A stretch of DNA of 64,000 nt, taken from assembly GCF_000429425.1 (NCBI RefSeq), contig NZ_AUBV01000007.1, positions 248,001-312,000 on the forward strand, read 5' to 3'. Of this stretch, positions 16,487 to 25,796 are shown piece by piece. Below the pieces are notes generated by a model. That model saw only the letters and a list, made by a program, of their open reading frames with translations. It ran no database searches and was not told the origin of the DNA. Each line of letters begins with the position of its first letter. Positions within the stretch are counted from its first letter, which is position 1. The position numbers and the translations under genes are program-made. Origin of the DNA: Algoriphagus mannitolivorans DSM 15301 (lineage in GTDB: Bacteria; Bacteroidota; Bacteroidia; Cytophagales; Cyclobacteriaceae).

Positions 16487-19400
16487 ATGACCAAATCCTT
16501 AACCTTCAGAAGCTTTTGTCTTCTACTCTTTGCAACGGCCTTGTTGTGGAGTTCTTGTGGCCGGAAAAAGTCCTTTCTGTCCATGACTGAGCCCAGAAGA
16601 GTAGAGATTCTAGTCTTGGGACATGAGAGCGAACATCATAATTCAGAGAAATTGATGATGCATATCTCAGCTCCTTTATTCCAAAAAGGAATCAATCTCA
16701 CCTATACCACAGATTTGAATGATCTCAATGAGGAGACCTTGAATAATTATGATGGCTTGATGATTTATGCCAATCATGATTCCATTGGATCTGCTCAGGA
16801 AAAAGCGCTAAAGGACTATGTCCAAAGTGGCAAAGCCTTGATTCCCATTCACAGCGCTTCTTGGTGTTTCAGAAATTCGGATTGGTACGTTGGTGCTGTT
16901 GGCGGTCAGTTTAGCACTCATGGAACCGGGAGATTTACTGTCGACATAGTAGATGCCACACACCCTATCATGAGCGGAATTGAAGAATTTGAAACATGGG
17001 ACGAAACCTATGTGCATTCACACCTTAATCCTGATATGCAAGTATTGATGGAGCGTGTGGAAGGTGATCACAAAGAGCCTTACACTTGGATCAGAAATGA
17101 AGGCAAAGGACGGGTTTTCTATACCGCTTATGGCCATAATGAAGAAACTTGGAAGCAAGCACAGTTTCATGAATTGTTGGCCAACGGAATTCTTTGGGCA
17201 GTCGGAGATAAAGTCAATGAATTACTTCAAGCCTATGAAATCCCTACTCCAGTGTTTAGAGATGCCGAAATACCCAATTACGAAAAACGGGATCCGGCTC
17301 CCAAGTTCCAGTTGCCTTTGTCCCCAGAGGAAAGTATGAAACTCGTTCAGTTGCCGATTGAGTTTGAAATGGAGCTTTTTGCAAGCGAGCCCATGATCAT
17401 TAATCCCATATCCATGACTTGGGACGAAAGAGGACGCTTGTTTGTCATAGAGACTACGGACTATCCAAACGAAGTTCGGACTGAAGGTGGCAATGACAAG
17501 ATTAAAATTCTTGAAGATACCGATGGAGATGGAAAAGCCGATAAGGTTACTGTTTTCGCGGATAATTTGAATATACCTACTTCCATCATGGCTGTAAATG
17601 GAGGGATGCTGATCTCCATGGCTCCAGATTTTTTGTTTTTGAAAGACACGGACGGAGATGATATAGCAGATGTCAGAGAGGTTTTGATGACCGGTTGGGG
17701 GAAAAGTGATACTCATGCCGGCCCGTCCAACCTGAAATATGGTTTTGATAATAAAATTTGGGGTGTATTGGGCTATTCAGGATTCAATGGAGAAGTCAGC
17801 GGAAAGAGACATTCATTTGGACAGGGAGTCTACCGATTTGATCCTTCAGGAGAGAATTTGGAATATCTGGGAAATACTTCCAACAATACCTGGGGTCTTG
17901 GATTTACAGAGGATTTCGAAACCTTCATTTCTACGGCCAATGGGCAGCACAGCGTCTATTTCTCCATGGCTAACAACTATGTAAAAAGACCTATATTTCA
18001 AGGCTCTGCCAACACGGTTCATGGAATTGACTCCCATTACGACATGCCTAATTTGGAGCCTTTCTTGAGACAGGTGGACTGGCATGGAGGCTACACTGCA
18101 GCAGCAGGTCATAATTTTTACACCGCAAGAAGCTTTCCTGAGAAATACTGGAATAAAATTGCTTTTGTGGCAGAGCCAACCGGCCGAGTACTTCACAATG
18201 CCATCATCAATGCTGATGGATCAGGTTATAAAGAGAAAAATGGATTCAATATTCTCGCAAGCTCCGATGAATGGTTCTCTCCCGTTCATGCAGAAGTAGG
18301 GCCTGATGGAGCATTATGGGTGGCAGACTGGTATAACTTTATCATACAGCATAATCCAACTCCAAGAGGATTTGAAAATGGGGCAGGTAATGCTTACATC
18401 AATCCACTTCGGGATGCTCAGCATGGTAGAATTTATCGCATAAAGTATAAAGCAGGAGAAGATTCCGAGGTCTTTGATCTCAAAGATGCCAAAGGAAAGG
18501 ACTTGATAAAAGCCTTGAAAAGCGAAAACATGTTCTGGAGATTGACTGCCCAGAGATTGATTGTAGAGAAGCAGGACAAGTCAATTCTGTCGGATTTGTA
18601 TGCCTTGATTGGGGATCAAAAAGTGGACAAAGCTGGAATCAATGGCCCTGCAATCAACGCATTATGGACACTTCACGGACTGGGTGAACTGGAAGATGGA
18701 AATCAGGAGGCCATAAAGGCAGTAGAAAAAGCCTTAACCCATCCTTCCGCTGCGGTTCGGAAAAATGCTTTGAGAGTATTGCCTAAAAACACCTCATCAC
18801 TTCAGGCTATTTTAAACTCCAATGTGCTCAAAGATGCCGACCTTCATACCCGAAAGTATGCATTTTTGGCTGTTTCAGATATGCCATTTTCCGAAGAAGC
18901 TGCCAAAAAGTTAGTCGAACTGGCTCGAAATGAAGAAAATGGAAAAGATGCCTATATACCTCAGGCGGTATTTGCAGCGGTTTTATCCCACCCTACAGAA
19001 TTTGCCAAACTGGACAATTCCAAGGCTCTACAAGCCAATGCCGATACAGAATTTTCACTAGCCGACCGAATCAGCAGAAGCTTGGTGGCAGAGCAATATC
19101 CATTGGATTCAAGAAACTCCATCCTCTTTCCTCCCGACATAGCTGGAAAAGAGATTGAGATTCGAATGATTGTTTCCAAAGGCAATAATCCAATGGATGG
19201 TATTTTGGTGGCTTCTGGCAACAATACTAATGGTTACAGTTTGTACATTTTTGAGGATGCTCTTCACTTTGCTGTTGCACAGGATGAAAAATTGACACTC
19301 ATCAGTACCAAAAAACCCCTTCCTGAGGAGCAATTCATCATTAATGCCACCTTGGTGGAAGATGGAAGCATGAGTTTGAAAATCAACGGTGAAGAAATCG

Positions 19401-19987
19401 GCATGGCTAAAACTAAAGGCTTATTCAAGGAAGAACTATCTCCAAGAAGAGTTCGCGTGGGACAAAACGATTCTAGAAATCAAGTTGGAAAATATGTAGG
19501 AGGCTGGATGTTTTCTGGAAGAATAAGCAACAAATCTACCTTAGCCTTGAAAAAGCCAGGTACTGATCTGGATCTTCTGGGCGCTTCAGCCACCAGCGTC
19601 TCTGCAAATGGAACAACCTTGGTGAAGCTGTCTGTGGTGCCCCATGAAATGAAATTTGACCAAGCGACCTTCACTGTTAAAGCAGGATCTCAAGTTACCA
19701 TTGACTTCGAAAATCCGGACTTTATGCAACACAATCTGGTAATTGGTCAAAAAGGGTCTATGGAAATCATCGGGAAAGCAGCTGACGAATTGGCTAGAGA
19801 TCCTAAGGGCGCAGAGCAAAATTACGTTCCGAAAATTCCTCAAGTGATCGCTGCTACACTTTTGGTGGATCCGGAAGGAAGAGAATCCTTGGTATTTATT
19901 GCTCCTACCGAACCTGGAGAGTATCCTTTTGTGTGTACTGTACCTGGGCATTGGAGAATCATGAACGGAATCATGAAAGTAGAGTAA
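16487..19987 (+). CDS. ThuA - PVC-type beta-propeller - cupredoxin fusion lipoprotein
   Basis: A 1166-residue secreted lipoprotein (lipobox LLWSSC, Cys 24). Domains in order are: ThuA-like (about 37-245, with NYDGLMIYANHD and GHNEETW); a sorbosone-dehydrogenase-like propeller of the PVC type (about 285-650, with calcium-loop-like DTDGDGKADKV); a HEAT-like helical region (about 660-860); a concanavalin-like region (about 880-1035); and a C-terminal cupredoxin (about 1045-1166). The last has a complete type 1 copper set: H1082, C1150, H1155 and M1159, with the azurin spacing C-x4-H-x3-M. No CxxCH heme motif is present. It probably oxidises a sugar-like substrate and passes electrons through copper. 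The following epimerase gene starts one base after the stop. Confidence 0.9.
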   Translation: MTKSLTFRSFCLLLFATALLWSSCGRKKSFLSMTEPRRVEILVLGHESEHHNSEKLMMHISAPLFQKGINLTYTTDLNDLNEETLNNYDGLMIYANHDSIGSAQEKALKDYVQSGKALIPIHSASWCFRNSDWYVGAVGGQFSTHGTGRFTVDIVDATHPIMSGIEEFETWDETYVHSHLNPDMQVLMERVEGDHKEPYTWIRNEGKGRVFYTAYGHNEETWKQAQFHELLANGILWAVGDKVNELLQAYEIPTPVFRDAEIPNYEKRDPAPKFQLPLSPEESMKLVQLPIEFEMELFASEPMIINPISMTWDERGRLFVIETTDYPNEVRTEGGNDKIKILEDTDGDGKADKVTVFADNLNIPTSIMAVNGGMLISMAPDFLFLKDTDGDDIADVREVLMTGWGKSDTHAGPSNLKYGFDNKIWGVLGYSGFNGEVSGKRHSFGQGVYRFDPSGENLEYLGNTSNNTWGLGFTEDFETFISTANGQHSVYFSMANNYVKRPIFQGSANTVHGIDSHYDMPNLEPFLRQVDWHGGYTAAAGHNFYTARSFPEKYWNKIAFVAEPTGRVLHNAIINADGSGYKEKNGFNILASSDEWFSPVHAEVGPDGALWVADWYNFIIQHNPTPRGFENGAGNAYINPLRDAQHGRIYRIKYKAGEDSEVFDLKDAKGKDLIKALKSENMFWRLTAQRLIVEKQDKSILSDLYALIGDQKVDKAGINGPAINALWTLHGLGELEDGNQEAIKAVEKALTHPSAAVRKNALRVLPKNTSSLQAILNSNVLKDADLHTRKYAFLAVSDMPFSEEAAKKLVELARNEENGKDAYIPQAVFAAVLSHPTEFAKLDNSKALQANADTEFSLADRISRSLVAEQYPLDSRNSILFPPDIAGKEIEIRMIVSKGNNPMDGILVASGNNTNGYSLYIFEDALHFAVAQDEKLTLISTKKPLPEEQFIINATLVEDGSMSLKINGEEIGMAKTKGLFKEELSPRRVRVGQNDSRNQVGKYVGGWMFSGRISNKSTLALKKPGTDLDLLGASATSVSANGTTLVKLSVVPHEMKFDQATFTVKAGSQVTIDFENPDFMQHNLVIGQKGSMEIIGKAADELARDPKGAEQNYVPKIPQVIAATLLVDPEGRESLVFIAPTEPGEYPFVCTVPGHWRIMNGIMKVE

Positions 19988-19988
19988 G

Positions 19989-20849
19989 ATGGCACTAAAA
20001 ATAGAATTTGGAGTCAGTACTTGGCTTTGGACCTCTCCTTTCAATAAAGAAACGGTTAACCTTTTCCCAAAAATCAAAAGCTTTGGCTACGATGCAGTGG
20101 AAATTCCGGTAGAGGATCCCGAATTAATAGACATAGAATTAGTGAAAAAAGCTTTGGCAGATAATGGGTTAAGGCCCATTATCTGTGGGGCATTTGGACC
20201 AACTAGAGATTTGACCCACGAGGATCCTAGCTTTCACAAAACCTGCTTTGACTATTTGGATGCGTGCTTCAAAATCTCCTCTGAACTGGAGGCTGGATTT
20301 GTGGCCGGCCCTATGTACTCTGCAGTTGGGAAAGCGAGATTGGTTTCTCCCGAGCAAAAGAAAATCGAATGGAATCGCGCAGTGACAAACCTTCGAAAAG
20401 TTTGCAAAAGAGCCGGGGAATTTGGGCTGGAGATAGCGATCGAGACCCTCAACCGGTTTGAGACGGACTTGATCAACACCGCTTCTGAGTTAATGCAATT
20501 GATTCAAGATATCAATGAACCTCAAGCCAAGGCAATTTTGGATGGGTTTCATATGAATATTGAAGAGCCTTGCATTGAAACTGCCATCAAACAAGTCGGT
20601 GATAAATTGATTCATGTGCAAGTATCTGAAAATTACCGTGGCACACCCGGTACTGGCCAAACCAACTGGGCTGCTTGGAAGCGAGGATTGGAGGCCATTA
20701 ATTACCAAGGAACGATTTCCATAGAGAGCTTTACTCCGGAAGTCAAAGAGCTAGCAGGTGCTGTTTGCATTTGGAAGCCTTTGGTTCCTTCTCAGGATGG
20801 ATTCGCGAAGGAAGGTTTAGAATTCTTGAAGAAATGGGCGTTGGACTAA
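19989..20849 (+). CDS. TIM-barrel sugar epimerase/isomerase (xylose isomerase-like)
   Basis: A 286-residue AP_endonuc_2 (xylose isomerase-like) barrel, the fold of D-psicose/D-tagatose 3-epimerases. The metal ligands expected for that family are visible: Glu in IAIETLNRFET (near 155), Asp and His in LDGFHMN (near 188-191), and the final Glu in ISIESF (near 245). It starts right after the ThuA-propeller gene stop and precedes a Gfo/Idh/MocA oxidoreductase, suggesting a path in which keto sugars are interconverted. The substrate is unknown. Confidence 0.9.
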   Translation: MALKIEFGVSTWLWTSPFNKETVNLFPKIKSFGYDAVEIPVEDPELIDIELVKKALADNGLRPIICGAFGPTRDLTHEDPSFHKTCFDYLDACFKISSELEAGFVAGPMYSAVGKARLVSPEQKKIEWNRAVTNLRKVCKRAGEFGLEIAIETLNRFETDLINTASELMQLIQDINEPQAKAILDGFHMNIEEPCIETAIKQVGDKLIHVQVSENYRGTPGTGQTNWAAWKRGLEAINYQGTISIESFTPEVKELAGAVCIWKPLVPSQDGFAKEGLEFLKKWALD

Positions 20850-20860
20850 GCTTCCTTTTG

Positions 20861-20887
20861 TCACCCTGAGCGGAGTCGAAGGGTCCT
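20861..20887. repeat. dispersed intergenic repeat (cctgagcggagtcgaaggg type)
   Basis: The segment tcaccctgagcggagtcgaa with its continuation gggtcc matches a short repeat that I recognise from intergenic regions of many Bacteroidota and other genomes, whose reverse strand reads FDSAQGD when translated. It lies in the 180-base gap between the epimerase and oxidoreductase genes. Its function is unknown. Confidence 0.6.
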
Positions 20888-21029
20888 CTTACCTCCAGAC
20901 TTCCGTCTGTCAGGTGCTCGAACTGACAACCGAAAACTCTATACTCTGCTTGTAATGAAGAATTTATCAAAGTTTTGCTAGGCGATTTTTAATTTCAAAT
21001 TTTAATAACCCCAAAAAACAACACCTACC

Positions 21030-22148
21030 ATGACCCAAAAACCCATTAACATAGCCATCATTGGACTTGGATTTGGAGCGGAGTTTATACCGATTTATCA
21101 AAAACATCCCTTGGCCAACATGTATGCCATTTGCCAACGAAACAAAGAAAAAGCAGAGGAGATCGGAAAGGCTTTTGGCATCGAGAAAGTATATACAGAC
21201 TACGATGAATTGCTGAAAGATCCCAATATTGACGCCGTTCACATCAACACTCCCATTCAAAATCATGCGGAACAGTCCATTAAAGCATTAAAGGCTGGAA
21301 AGCACGTAGCTTGTACCGTGCCGATGGCGACTACTGTCGATGAATGTCGGCAAATTGTCGAGCTTACCGAAAAAACTGGCCTGACCTACATGATGATGGA
21401 AACGGTAATCTATAGCCGTGAATTTTTATTTGTGAAAGAAATGTATGATAAAGGTGAGTTGGGGAAAATCCAATTCCTAAGGGCATCCCACCAGCAAGAA
21501 ATGGCGGGATGGCCTGGATATTGGGAAGGCCTCCCTCCCATGCATTATGCGACTCATTGTGTTGGTCCTGTGTTGGCTTTACCCAAAGGACAGGCCGAAT
21601 ATGTGTCTTGTTTGGGTTCTGGAAGAATTGATGAAAATCTGATCCCGAAATATGGTTCTCCTTTTGCCATAGAAACCTGTCATATCAAACTGAAAGATTC
21701 AGATTTGGCGGCAGAGGTGACTCGCTCTCTTTTCAATACCGCCCGTCAATACCGGGAAAGCTTTGACGTTTATGGCTCCAAGAAATCTTTCGAATGGACA
21801 CTAATTGAGCATGAGGATTCTGTAATTCATACCGGTGAAATACCTTCAAAAGTAAAAATCCCTGATTATGCACATCTTCTTCCGGATGAGATTGCACCTT
21901 TCACTACCCAAGGCGTTTATGATTCCGATGACAATCAGCATTTATCTTTTATCCAAGGTTCAGGTCATGGGGGATCCCATCCCCATTTGGTACATGAGTT
22001 CTTGCTGGCTTTGAAAGAGGAAAGGGCACCATACCCGGATGCACGACAGTCAGCCAATATCACCTGCGTAGGAATTTTGGCTCATGAATCAGCCATGGAG
22101 GGTGGTAAAATCAAGTATCTTCCGGATTTTACCCTAAGTAAAAAGTAA
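21030..22148 (+). CDS. Gfo/Idh/MocA family NAD(P)-dependent oxidoreductase
   Basis: A 372-residue oxidoreductase with a cytoplasmic Rossmann N-terminal domain (about 5-125; nucleotide-binding IIGLGFGAEFIP) and the family's EKP-like motif seen as ACTVPMATT near 93-101. The C-terminal alpha/beta domain holds the likely catalytic His in a HYATHCVGP segment near 175. There is no Tat or lipoprotein signal. It probably interconverts a hydroxyl and a keto group on a sugar or cyclitol. It lies in the same orientation as the epimerase, 180 bases downstream, and is closed by a strong terminator. Confidence 0.9.
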   Translation: MTQKPINIAIIGLGFGAEFIPIYQKHPLANMYAICQRNKEKAEEIGKAFGIEKVYTDYDELLKDPNIDAVHINTPIQNHAEQSIKALKAGKHVACTVPMATTVDECRQIVELTEKTGLTYMMMETVIYSREFLFVKEMYDKGELGKIQFLRASHQQEMAGWPGYWEGLPPMHYATHCVGPVLALPKGQAEYVSCLGSGRIDENLIPKYGSPFAIETCHIKLKDSDLAAEVTRSLFNTARQYRESFDVYGSKKSFEWTLIEHEDSVIHTGEIPSKVKIPDYAHLLPDEIAPFTTQGVYDSDDNQHLSFIQGSGHGGSHPHLVHEFLLALKEERAPYPDARQSANITCVGILAHESAMEGGKIKYLPDFTLSKK

Positions 22149-22150
22149 AA

Positions 22151-22186
22151 AAAGCCTCGCTCTGTAACTACCTGAGCGAGGCTTTT
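22151..22186. terminator. bidirectional terminator
   Basis: A perfect stem (gcctcgct / agcgaggc, extended by A:T pairs) is followed by TTTTT on the plus strand and by T-rich sequence on the minus strand. It separates the oxidoreductase gene from the convergent small secreted protein gene. Confidence 0.9.
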
Positions 22187-22205
22187 TGATTCTAGGTAAG
22201 GGGGA

Positions 22206-22583
22206 TTATTTCATTCTTTTGGCTTCGGCAGTAAACATATCCATCAACGAACCATTAGCACTTTCATCGTCAACTTTTTTAAGACTCATGTAAACATCAT
22301 ATCCGGTGATGTTAAAATAAGCTGTGAGCACATCTCCGCTTATGGATACCGAGCTCATGATCTTTTCATTCCCAGAAGCATCTTCCATAAAATAACCTTT
22401 GGTTACCCCATCCACAGTCTCAAACCTCATGGGAATGGTAGCTGTCCCTTGCGGGGTATCTTTGACAGTGACGGCCCATTTGCCTTCAAAATATTTCTCA
22501 TCCAAAGTAGGTTGGGAAGCAAATGAAACCGAAATAAATAACGCTACAAGTAACGTAGAGAGAAGGAATTTTTGGACTTTCAT
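22206..22583 (-). CDS. small secreted protein of unknown function
   Basis: A 125-residue protein with a clear cleavable signal peptide (about residues 1-22, ending SFASQ). The mature part is beta-rich with alternating hydrophobic residues (WAVTVKD, IPMRFETV, SISGDVLTAYF, YMSLKKV), suggesting a small lipocalin-like barrel or sandwich. I do not recognise the family. It is convergent with the oxidoreductase gene and lies 159 bases downstream of the PVC-type cytochrome gene on the same strand, so a role in the same carbohydrate locus is possible. Confidence 0.7.
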   Translation of the reverse strand: MKVQKFLLSTLLVALFISVSFASQPTLDEKYFEGKWAVTVKDTPQGTATIPMRFETVDGVTKGYFMEDASGNEKIMSSVSISGDVLTAYFNITGYDVYMSLKKVDDESANGSLMDMFTAEAKRMK

Positions 22584-22742
22584 TGAATTTTAGTTAAAGG
22601 TTTGTAAAATTTTATGAATCAAAAAATAATTACTAATTATTCCAAGAGTGTTTAAAAATTAAATTTTGCTTAAAATCAATTAAATAAACCCAGAGAGAAA
22701 TCAACAAGCTGCTGACTTCCCTCTTAAGGCTATATAACCCTA

Positions 22743-25439
22743 CTACCTTGCAAAAAGCGTTACATTTTTCATTGCCCAAGGCTGATCTCCATTTTCCAGA
22801 GATTCCAATTTAAGATAGCTGGCTTTTTGGGTAGGCTTCCAACTGAACGAATTGATACCGGGTTTTCCTTGCCCCTCTCCTAATTTGGTCCAGGATTTTC
22901 CATCTGAAGAAATCGAAACGGAATACTTTTTCGGAAAATTTTCTTTCCCAGAATCAAACTGGACTTCAGTCAGATTCTGGGCTTGTGGAAGTTTTACGCT
23001 AAACCAAGTCCCAACCGACTGACCTCCTTCTGATTTCCATCCTTTGAAAGTAAAGCCATAGCTTGGGTCTTTTGGATATCCTACGCCTATAGCGGCTGTG
23101 CTACTCGCAGAAACTTCCCAATTATCCTGAAAAGTTAAAGGCTTAGGTATTTCACCTACCAATTCATCGAAAGAATAGGTCGTCTTTTTGGCTTCAGTTT
23201 CTTTTCGGATTTGGGCAATGTATTCCGGATAAACAAAACTTCCTGAATTCCCGAAATCATTTCGGATATAAGAAATCACTGAGGCAATGTATTCATCGTC
23301 ATTGGAATTCATTGCGATCATCACCCCTTCGTATTCTTTATTATCTATCCCTCCCGTCAGTCCATGCAATAGCACTTTGGCAGAATATTCGGGATGCCCC
23401 ATTACCCGGGGAGAACCGGAGAAGGCCGGGGCAATCAAATGACCATTACCGGTAGGCGAACCGAGACCTTTTGGTCCATGACAAGTAGAACAATAGCTAT
23501 CATAAATAGATTTTCCTTTGACAAACAAGGCTGTCTCTTTGGGAGAAAATTTGGTTTCAGCCGCTTTTTTGGCTTCTTCAATTTTTTCCAAAAGTTGAGC
23601 TCCAATAACCTGAATTCCCTTGGCAGCATTGCTTTTTAAGGCTTCTTGAATCAAAGTTTCTACTTGATCAATTTTTAAGACATAAGCACTTAGGAGTGCT
23701 TGGATCGCCACATCCGGGTTTTTATCTTTTGATGTAGTACGATAAAGTTCGGCTAGGCTTTTCTCACCATATTTATACAAAGTTTCACTGGCTCTTAAGC
23801 CCTGAATTCTGATTTTTGGATTAGAGTCAGACACAAAGCTTTTGACTAAATCTGGCTTCAATTCACTTAGGCCTTCCAAGGTCCATAAGGCATGTATCCT
23901 TGCCAATTCATTCTTGGAGGTTTTGGCCATTTTAGTCAGTTCACTGACCACGGATTTATCTTGGTTTAATATCAAAAGTTGCTGAGCCATATCTCTCCAC
24001 CAACCATTGGGATGCTCCAAGTGCCTGATCAATTGAGCGGACGTTTCCTCATACATTCTGGGCTTTTCGGTATTTCTTGGCATTCCTTCATAACTCAACC
24101 TCCAAATCCGCCCATTTCCAATGATGTCGTCCATTTGATATTGCTGAATTTTTGTGCGGAGATAACTCCCCTCTTGAGTCCATTCACCTTCCTGGATAAT
24201 TCCTCGATACATATCCACGATGTAAAGCGTACCATCTGGTGCGGTGGCCATATCTACTGGCCTAAACAAAGGGTCTGTGGATTGGATAAATTCGGCCTGT
24301 GAATCAATGTATTTATTTTGGAGGTAAGAAAGCCCTTCTGTTTTTTCGGTGACCACCCGTCTGACAATACGCCCAACAGGCTCCCCGTAAATGTAATCTC
24401 CTACCAAATCCTTGGGAAGTCGATCCCCACGGAAAACGTCATTTCCAGCTGCTCCTGTGACATTAGAAAGTGAACCATCTGGTTTTACTTCTTTCATACC
24501 AGGTTGAAAATCCTCCAGTTGAACCAAGCTATAGGGAACTCTAAAGCCTTCTTTCAAGCCACCTTCTACCCTGAAATTTCCATAGACAATAGGAAATTGG
24601 AATCCTTGAGGCACCCCTCCTGCCCCATCCTGAAACCAAATTTGTCCATAGCTATCCTGTGTTACACCCCACTGACCCCATGGATTTCCGCTCGGTTCCT
24701 GAATAATCCCAGTTGGTGTCCAACGAATCCGCTTGCTGTTATAGGTGCTATACATCCAGTTGTCCAATGTCCAAGTTAGAAAGCTGGTTTGATGTTCCAC
24801 ATTTCCGGAACGACCTAATCCCGAGACAAAAAGCTCTTTTTTGTCAGCTTTCCCATCCTTATTGGTATCTGTGTATCGATAGACATGATCTTCATTGGAT
24901 TCCATGGAAAGGATAGAATTGGGACCAAAAGGAACCACAAATCGAGGAAAAACCAGACTGTCTAAGAAAACAGTCCCTGTCTCGTACACCCCATCATTAT
25001 CCAAATCCTCCCATCTGGAAATTCTGGAAGTTGGCAAAAGTTCTCCATTAGCATCCAAATCCTGCATGTAGCTCCTCAATTCAAGAACATACATGCGGCC
25101 ATTTCCATCAAACTGAATAGCTGCAGGTTCACGGATTTGTGGCTCGGAAAGCACAGGATCCATTCGATACCCTGGCTGCAAAACAAAGGATTTCTTTTGT
25201 TCATTGGCAGAGACAGGAATTACGGGAGGTTTTGGACTTAAATCAATTCCTTTCCAAGTTGGTGATTCTAAATCAATCCCCTCCGGAATAGAAATTTGGG
25301 GATAGGGTTGTTCAAGTCTTTTGGGGTCCATTGATTCTGCGGGAGAAACGTCGAAAGGTGATCTTTCAGGTGCAGAACATGCTACTATTCCTCCCAAAAG
25401 GGAAGCTGAAATGAGGAATCTGGAATTTAAAAAACGCAT
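22743..25439 (-). CDS. PVC-type propeller dehydrogenase with cytochrome c and discoidin-like domains
   Basis: An 898-residue lipoprotein (lipobox GGIVAC, Cys 21). A sorbosone-dehydrogenase-like propeller covers about 75-460, with calcium-loop-like DLDNDGVYE and DTNKDGKADKK segments. HEAT-like helices cover about 490-620. A class I cytochrome c domain follows (about 635-740), with the heme motif CSTCH at 650-654 and a methionine-rich VMIAMNSNDDEYIA segment for the axial ligand. The C-terminal 130 residues form a discoidin (F5/8 type C)-like sandwich that may bind carbohydrate. It looks like a periplasmic oxidase of sugars passing electrons to a cytochrome chain, and is a sister of the cupredoxin-ended protein nearby. 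Confidence 0.9.
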   Translation of the reverse strand: MRFLNSRFLISASLLGGIVACSAPERSPFDVSPAESMDPKRLEQPYPQISIPEGIDLESPTWKGIDLSPKPPVIPVSANEQKKSFVLQPGYRMDPVLSEPQIREPAAIQFDGNGRMYVLELRSYMQDLDANGELLPTSRISRWEDLDNDGVYETGTVFLDSLVFPRFVVPFGPNSILSMESNEDHVYRYTDTNKDGKADKKELFVSGLGRSGNVEHQTSFLTWTLDNWMYSTYNSKRIRWTPTGIIQEPSGNPWGQWGVTQDSYGQIWFQDGAGGVPQGFQFPIVYGNFRVEGGLKEGFRVPYSLVQLEDFQPGMKEVKPDGSLSNVTGAAGNDVFRGDRLPKDLVGDYIYGEPVGRIVRRVVTEKTEGLSYLQNKYIDSQAEFIQSTDPLFRPVDMATAPDGTLYIVDMYRGIIQEGEWTQEGSYLRTKIQQYQMDDIIGNGRIWRLSYEGMPRNTEKPRMYEETSAQLIRHLEHPNGWWRDMAQQLLILNQDKSVVSELTKMAKTSKNELARIHALWTLEGLSELKPDLVKSFVSDSNPKIRIQGLRASETLYKYGEKSLAELYRTTSKDKNPDVAIQALLSAYVLKIDQVETLIQEALKSNAAKGIQVIGAQLLEKIEEAKKAAETKFSPKETALFVKGKSIYDSYCSTCHGPKGLGSPTGNGHLIAPAFSGSPRVMGHPEYSAKVLLHGLTGGIDNKEYEGVMIAMNSNDDEYIASVISYIRNDFGNSGSFVYPEYIAQIRKETEAKKTTYSFDELVGEIPKPLTFQDNWEVSASSTAAIGVGYPKDPSYGFTFKGWKSEGGQSVGTWFSVKLPQAQNLTEVQFDSGKENFPKKYSVSISSDGKSWTKLGEGQGKPGINSFSWKPTQKASYLKLESLENGDQPWAMKNVTLFAR

Positions 25440-25796
25440 AGGTTATTTTGAGCAGAAGGTTAAGGGTGGGTTTTGATTCTTTTCGAATCATTTACAAAGC
25501 AAAGTAATCCAAAATTTCATTTTAACTCCCCCGACCAAAAAAGCATCAGGCCTTAAATCAAATTTCAAAAGTCTTTCCAAATGGGATTTAAAGGTTTCTC
25601 AAAACCTGCTCACTCGAAAAAAGCCTTATTTATCCACAAGGAGCCAGTTTTTTAATTGAAACCAGCTTTTTTATTGTCCTTTTGACTCAAATCATAACTT
25701 CGAAAAAAAATATTTTTTCAATCTATTTATTGTATTTTTTACTTGAATGAGCCATACCTTACAAAAAAAAATCATTCAACTTAATTAAAGCTCGTT
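25440..25796. other. divergent intergenic region between the PVC cytochrome and GH18 genes
   Basis: A 357-base A/T-rich spacer must hold the promoters of both divergent genes. I found no convincing -33/-7 pair, operator palindrome or small coding frame in it. Confidence 0.5.

Noticed and set aside
25600..25680. Possible terminator around agccag...accagctttttt
   Set aside because: The arms do not pair when checked base by base, and it lies between divergent genes where none is needed.
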